Assembly: GCA_003645115.1 (NCBI GenBank)
Contig: QNEG01000071.1
Span: forward strand, 1 to 7,050
DNA length: 7,050 nucleotides
DNA from: a bacterium
Lineage (GTDB): Bacteria; UBP14; UBA6098; B30-G16
Direction of reading: 5' to 3'
The notes under the pieces are model-generated. The model was not told where the DNA came from. It ran no database searches and saw only the letters and a program-made list of their open reading frames with translations. The position numbers were made by a program, and so were the translations under genes. Position 1 is the stretch's first letter. Each line of letters opens with the position of its first letter. This document shows, one piece after another, positions 7,000-7,050 of the stretch.

Positions 7000-7050
7000 G
7001 AAAAAAACTATGGAATCGGTCTAATCCTGGCAATCCCGACGGTTGGGGAC

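Noticed and set aside
7008..7050. Possible 3' end of another minus-strand gene (frame ending ARIRPIP then TAG)
   Set aside because: Only 13 codons are visible before the window edge, too few to separate a real gene end from chance.

Overview
The window holds three well-supported genes, all on the minus strand: a divergent aconitase-family large subunit (leuC-like, 6868-5612), valyl-tRNA synthetase (valS, 4959-2233) and a secreted beta-propeller protein that runs off the left edge (2236 to beyond 1). A repeat-rich stretch with one or two doubtful small membrane ORFs (about 5620-5030) separates leuC-like from valS. The plus strand carries no convincing gene; its longer open frames lie antisense to the real genes.

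Organism: a bacterium. The propeller protein ends in a PNPFN-type C-terminal sorting domain of the type IX secretion kind and begins with a DDG/HIW beta-sandwich of a style common in secreted proteins of the FCB superphylum and related candidate phyla (Cloacimonadota, WOR-3, Zixibacteria, KSB1 and similar). GC looks to be in the low-to-mid 40s. This placement is an inference from protein style; no marker here fixes the phylum. TGA is a normal stop, since valS ends on it.

Layout, read along the minus strand. (1) 7050-6869: AT-rich leader of the leuC-like gene with a good ribosome binding site and only a weak promoter candidate. (2) 6868-5612: large subunit of an aconitase-type hydro-lyase. It keeps the three iron-sulfur cysteines but has changes at several normally fixed active-site positions. 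(3) 5619-5331: hydrophobic reading frame overlapping the leuC-like stop and broken by an in-frame TGA. No leuD-like small subunit is present here. (4) 5290-5140: a cluster of perfect and near-perfect inverted repeats. (5) 5023-4967: a valS promoter with a perfect TTGACA box and a short leader. (6) 4959-2233: complete valS. (7) 2236-1: the propeller gene, whose start codon overlaps the valS stop as ATGA, with its own ribosome binding site inside the valS end.

How the genes relate: valS and the propeller gene look like one translationally coupled transcript, an odd pairing of a cytoplasmic housekeeping enzyme with an exported surface protein. The leuC-like gene seems to be a separate unit and may serve branched-chain amino-acid or a related dehydratase pathway, but its substrate cannot be read from the sequence. 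I see no defence system, CRISPR array, tRNA, rRNA or transposase. The most unusual signals are the altered leuC-like active site, the valS-propeller coupling, the inverted-repeat cluster and a marked shortage of the tetranucleotide GATC.
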